Assembly: GCF_048564905.1 (NCBI RefSeq)
Contig: NC_133023.1
Location: forward strand, 70,962,453-71,026,452
Length of the DNA stretch: 64,000 nt
Reading direction: 5' to 3'
Source: Vicugna pacos
Lineage: Eukaryota > Chordata > Mammalia > Artiodactyla > Camelidae
Made by a program: the position numbers and the translations under genes. This document shows, in pieces, positions 60,040 through 64,000 of the stretch. The notes beneath the pieces were generated by a model. That model ran no database searches. It had not been told where the DNA came from and saw only the letters and a program-made list of their open reading frames with translations. Numbering within the stretch: the first letter of the stretch is position 1; each line of letters opens with the position of its first letter.

Positions 60040-60170
60040 CACCTCCCAAATTTCTTCAGTTTCTGAAGCTGACTTACCTCAGGTCACATATGTAGAATGA
60101 TGAAAAAGCTTAAGCACCAACTCAGGTCTCCTCACTCACAATCCAATCCATTTTCAATTATACCATGAAT
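60040..60170 (-). mobile_element. MIR fragment
   Basis: 'ttcttcagtttctgaagctg', 'acttacctcaggtcacatat' and 'caccaactcaggtctcctca' are the reversed MIR core and head. Confidence 0.5.
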
Positions 60171-60174
60171 ATTT

Positions 60175-61225
60175 TGTGTGGCAACAGAAAGTCTCTTCTG
60201 CAAAAAAAGGCGGACCATCTGTTCATATGATATAATGTCTACAGGAAAAGAACATCATTCTGATGCTCATATTCAACTTTCCAGTGCTAACATTAATATT
60301 CTTTTCATGTTTGGGCATAAGTGAGTCGTCAGTAGCTTAAATATATTCTAGTTAAATTTACTAGGACATTATAGGTTTGAAAAGGATACTGGCTAGCTAT
60401 TTTTCAATTTACCATTTTTAACAATAGCCACTTTGTATGCCGTAGAATGAAAATATTGACATGGGTTTGCATGCTGATTTTTCCTTTTTTTTTTTTTTAT
60501 AAATGTACATGCTATTTTAGAATTGTTAAGCTGCTCATCAAAGATGGGCTGCTGACATTTAAAATATGAAAGTGTAACTGCTATTGAAGCAGGTTCTATA
60601 TGTAAAGTTGGCATTTAGAATTATATGTGTTCTAAGAAAAGCCATAAACAAATAATAATTTATAAGTGAAATTGTATGCTTAAATATAATCTACTCTAAT
60701 GTGTGTAAACAGCAGTGGACAAAGAAGGTTATTTAGCTAATTATAACTTTTAAAAGACCTTTGCTACATTATTATCTGGATACTTCAGGAAATATTTTTT
60801 TTCTCTCGTTCTCTTTAACCTTAAAGAATCAAATCCAAGTAATACAAAGATATGACATCTTTAATTAACTTAAATGAATTAAAAATTTAGAAATATCATC
60901 TGATTCTTATCATAATCACTTCATTTTCCCTAGGCATGCTTCACTCATAGTTAATGAAGTACTTCCCTCCATCAAAAGAGATCAACACATGCACACACAA
61001 ACACATATATAGGAATGCACATTCAAATATTAGAAGGTGTGCTGGTCAATTCTGAGAACTCAGTGGGATATGGAGCTAAGATTTGTCTCCATTTCCTTTT
61101 GAGACTTAGGTTGGCATGAATAGAGTCATTGCCTGCTTTATGATGTTTTCCATGAGTAAAGCCCCTATGTGAATCCTGATCCCTTAGACTCTGATCTAAT
61201 TTGCCACATAGAACCCCTAAGTCTT
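60175..61225. other. No recognisable element
   Basis: AT-rich. Nothing supported. Confidence 0.45.
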
Positions 61226-61229
61226 GAAA

Positions 61230-61425
61230 GAGAATTAAGTTAAATATTAGCTCCGTAACTTACTGTATTCTCAGAACCTCAGTTGCTTTGTTTGGGCAAT
61301 AGAAATAATAATTTCCATGACAGACTATTGTGAAGATCAAATAAAATGTGATGATATATACTCCCAGCTCCCAGTTCCCAGTACAGGGCCCAGTATTCTA
61401 TGGATATTAATTCTACTATTCTTAT
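61230..61425 (+). mobile_element. MIR fragment
   Basis: 'tccgtaacttactgtattct', 'cagaacctcagttgctttgt', 'attgtgaagatcaaataaaa' and 'cagtacagggcccagtattc' follow MIR in plus orientation. Confidence 0.55.
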
Positions 61426-61429
61426 TAAG

Positions 61430-62990
61430 TGATTGTTACCCAGGCCAAGTTTGCAAAATGTCTGATTTTTTTGGGGGGGTACTATGTTCCCTAAAAAAGA
61501 TAAAAATTTGGCATCAAGCCTTCCTATGTCCTTGGTACTAACTATTCTAGGGTACAAAAACCAAGGTAAATTATCAAAGTGTTTGCCACCTGAAAGGTCA
61601 TGTACTGTCAGCATGGAAGAGTTCAGTCAGAAATTACCCACATTAATTGAGTTTAAGGTATAATCATTGTACAAAGTAAAACCTGTTCATTAGGTAAAGG
61701 GTGAGACGGTAGCTTATATATTTTTCACAAATGGTTAAGCACAAGATACCACAAGCAAATGTCTATAGATCTCACAAGAAGCTTTGTGTATTTGCTGCTT
61801 TATTGTTAATTTTTCCTCTTCTTTTATTTTGGGCTTTAATTGGATCTTGATTAGACTGTGATAGTCAATAAATAAAGAACAAGTACAGCAATTTATCAGT
61901 TTGATTATCCTATGCTTGGTATTTTTCCTGTGATGTAGAAGCTACTGCTCTCTGTTACACAAAAGATGAAGTCAATACTCAGGTTGCAAACAAAGCTCAG
62001 TATCTGACTTTATAAGCAAAGTTCTTTTTTAACCCCAGGAAGACAAATTCTAATAAAAATCATCTGAATGCCTAGTCTTAATTATTGGAAAACAAACAAA
62101 GCAATATTAGCTTGCCAACTGCTAAAGTACTTGGTACCAAATGTTTTCATTTATTTTAGTAGAAAACTATTTCTAAAAGGGAAATAAAGACTGGTAACAT
62201 TTCCACATTAACATTTTAACCATTTTATACATTCTGTGACAAAAATAAATTATCATTCCTTTAACACTGTTTTTTGTCACCTGCTCCTTTCTTTGTTTTA
62301 AAGGTTCCCACCATACACAAGTCTTTTATTTCTCACAGAAATCTTTCACCTTATAGAAAATCTGAATTTCATCTCAAAAGCTTTCCAATACTTTTTTTTA
62401 AAAAACACCTTCATTATGATATGATTCAGGTACAGTAAATTACATGTATTTCAAATGTATAATTTGATAAATTTTGATAGATGTGTACACCAATGCTCTT
62501 TTTTGACCTACTGAAGAATTTAAAAAGAAAAATGAATCTCCTTGGGTTAAAGTGTTTAGAGAAAGGCATGATTTTCTTTTACGTGTTGGTAAGAAAATTG
62601 CATCAGTTGTTGAAACTTTTTGTTTCTGTTCCCTGAATGTATTCCCTCAATGTATTCAATTGAGTACTCCAAAGATGAAGAGTTTTTAAATAATTTATGG
62701 TTCAGAAAGCAGTGATAAATTTAAAATCCTATGACTTTTTTCTTGAATATTAGAAACTAGTAATAAAAAATATTTTCCTGAGTTCCTTCAAAAATAAGTC
62801 ACTAAAATTAAAAAAATATTCTGCTAGATAGTGTATTCTAAAGAATCCTCTGTTGCTTCTGCTGAACAAAATAATTACATTTATGTCTATCATATTAATT
62901 TAGCAATAGTAGCATTTCTTAGATATTTTTATCTTTCATCTTGATCATTTCAAGCATCTTTATTTTGATTGCTACATTAAATATCAAGTA
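61430..62990. other. Mostly unassigned; short L1 3' scrap
   Basis: 62395-62500 ('cttcattatgatatgattca', 'aaatgtataatttgataaat') resembles a reversed old L1 3' end. Otherwise AT-rich and not recognised. Confidence 0.4.
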
Positions 62991-62991
62991 A

Positions 62992-64000
62992 GGCGGAAGC
63001 AAGATGGCACAGTAGAAGGACACTTGTAGCTCATCCTCTTCCACAAATATACCAAAACTCACGTCTACGGACCCACTCAGCCAACCAGAGAACCTGCCGA
63101 ACTCTGACAGAACATCACCCTCTTTGAAAGACAAAGACGCCAAAAATCTGGTAGGAAAAAAAGGAAAAAAGAAAGAAGAAAAAGCAAAACAGTGCGGGAC
63201 TGATCCTGCAGGGAGGGAGCGGCAAAGGAGGACTGGCGCTCGTTCACTGGGTCTCCCCTCTCCAAAGGAGAGGCCAGCGGGACGGAGGGGGAACCTCCAA
63301 GGCTCAGATCTGCCCCAAGCACCCCTTGACCGACAGAACTGAGTTAAACGGGCACAAAGGGTCCCCATGACACCCAGCCCGAGACGCGAGCTGGCAGCTG
63401 GAGCCGGGGCAGGTGGCCCGAGCCGGGTGGAGGACAGGGATGGCTGCACTGAGGCAGCCCCGGGGAACTGCAGGGTGCTGCGCGCCGTGGCTGGGAGAGG
63501 ATAAGGAGCAGAACAACCTCGGTCCCCTATAAATTGCGAAAAAAGCAAAGCAACATGCCTGGTGTGCCCTGGGGGGAGGGGCGCCATAGCCTTTGTCTCC
63601 TCAGACCTGCATTGCCTTACTGGCACTTCTTGGGAGAAGAGAGGCGGGGCGCAGCCACAGCCGCCATATTCTCCTGTGCAAGCGCAGGGGTGGGGGTGGG
63701 GCCAAGACCTGAATCTGCACCGGGGGGGCTCCAAAACCTCCTAGGCAGGACTGAGACTTGTTCACAGCTGGAGGCAGATAGGATCTTTCTGCCCTGGCAC
63801 CTCAGAGAACTTGCACCGCCAAGACAAACAAGGAACTGAGATTTGGCATGGAGCAGAGGCAGGGCCGTTCCGCGGTCTTCCCCGAGCCTGCCTTTGGAAC
63901 GCCAAAGCTGCACAGAGCAGCGGAGTGACCAGTGCCGGGAAAGGGAGGGCAGCAACCCACTTTCCTGGCAGGAACGCAGCACCTGACCATGGTGCTGGGA
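62992..64000 (+). mobile_element. L1 5'UTR (promoter end), continues past window
   Basis: Begins GGCGGAAGCAAGATGGCACA, the typical L1 5' start, in a sharp change from AT-rich flank to GC- and CpG-rich sequence. About 1 kb of 5'UTR is present, so the insertion kept its 5' end and is probably full length or nearly so. CpGs such as 'ctgcgcgccgtggctgggag' (63478-63497) have not decayed, which points to a young copy. Long frames on both strands are by-products of GC content; the longest (63734-62919, minus, 271 codons) crosses the L1 boundary into host DNA. Confidence 0.9.

Noticed and set aside
62992-64000. CpG island promoter of a host gene
   Set aside because: The sharp GC rise coincides with the L1 5'UTR start phrase, so the CpG content is explained by the element.

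Overview
This window is nuclear DNA of a mammal, almost certainly a camelid (camel, llama or alpaca). The main clue is a young tRNA-derived SINE of the camelid vic-1 type at 354-545, with a second, B-box-less copy at 3559-3686. It also carries the mammalian repeat set (L1, L2, MIR, Tigger1, hAT, MLT1). The sequence is AT-rich, and no open frame reads as a confident host protein-coding gene. It looks like a gene desert or a very long intron. All family names come from recalled consensus patterns; no database search was run.

Layout. 1-11000 is almost solid L1/HAL1: a nearly full-length, dead L1 (2824-9085), a second L1 3' piece, and a HAL1-like remnant hit by a young L1 tail with an 11-bp target-site duplication (TSD). 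11000-21500 is mostly unique or old sequence, with an exon-like open segment (11104-11274), a GC-rich unidentified retrocopy with poly(A) and TSD (13764-14269), a minus-strand L1, a solo LTR (17975-18586) and a hAT MITE. 21531-24990 is one twin-primed (half-inverted) L1 carrying a 98-bp inverted repeat. 25000-35000 holds L2/MIR relics, a degenerate 21-bp tandem array (27638-27866), a second twin-primed L1 (29467-30606, 16-bp TSD), a second hAT MITE and a deleted Tigger1 (33826-34638). 35300-41000 holds L1 pieces, including a 5'UTR+ORF1-only fragment. 42000-44200 has an MLT1 LTR and a processed U2AF1 pseudogene inside an old L1. 45000-54000 has LTR relics, a scrambled L1 composite between 17-bp direct repeats (51346-52680) and a solo LTR with 6-bp TSD (53413-54026). 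54350-56780 is old minus-strand L1/HAL1, interrupted by a 5' half of tRNA-Cys flanked by 16-bp direct repeats. 59064-59675 is a second copy of the 17975 LTR. From 62992 a GC-rich L1 5'UTR begins and runs off the end.

The elements do not form a pathway. They record successive retrotransposition by L1 machinery (L1, SINE, mRNA, tRNA half), DNA transposition and LTR insertion in neutral DNA. The most interesting points are the tRNA-half insertion, the 98-bp inverted duplication inside a twin-primed L1, the 21-bp array with a seven-residue pattern, the exon-like 171-base segment, and a 271-codon antisense frame that leaves the L1 5'UTR and enters host DNA.
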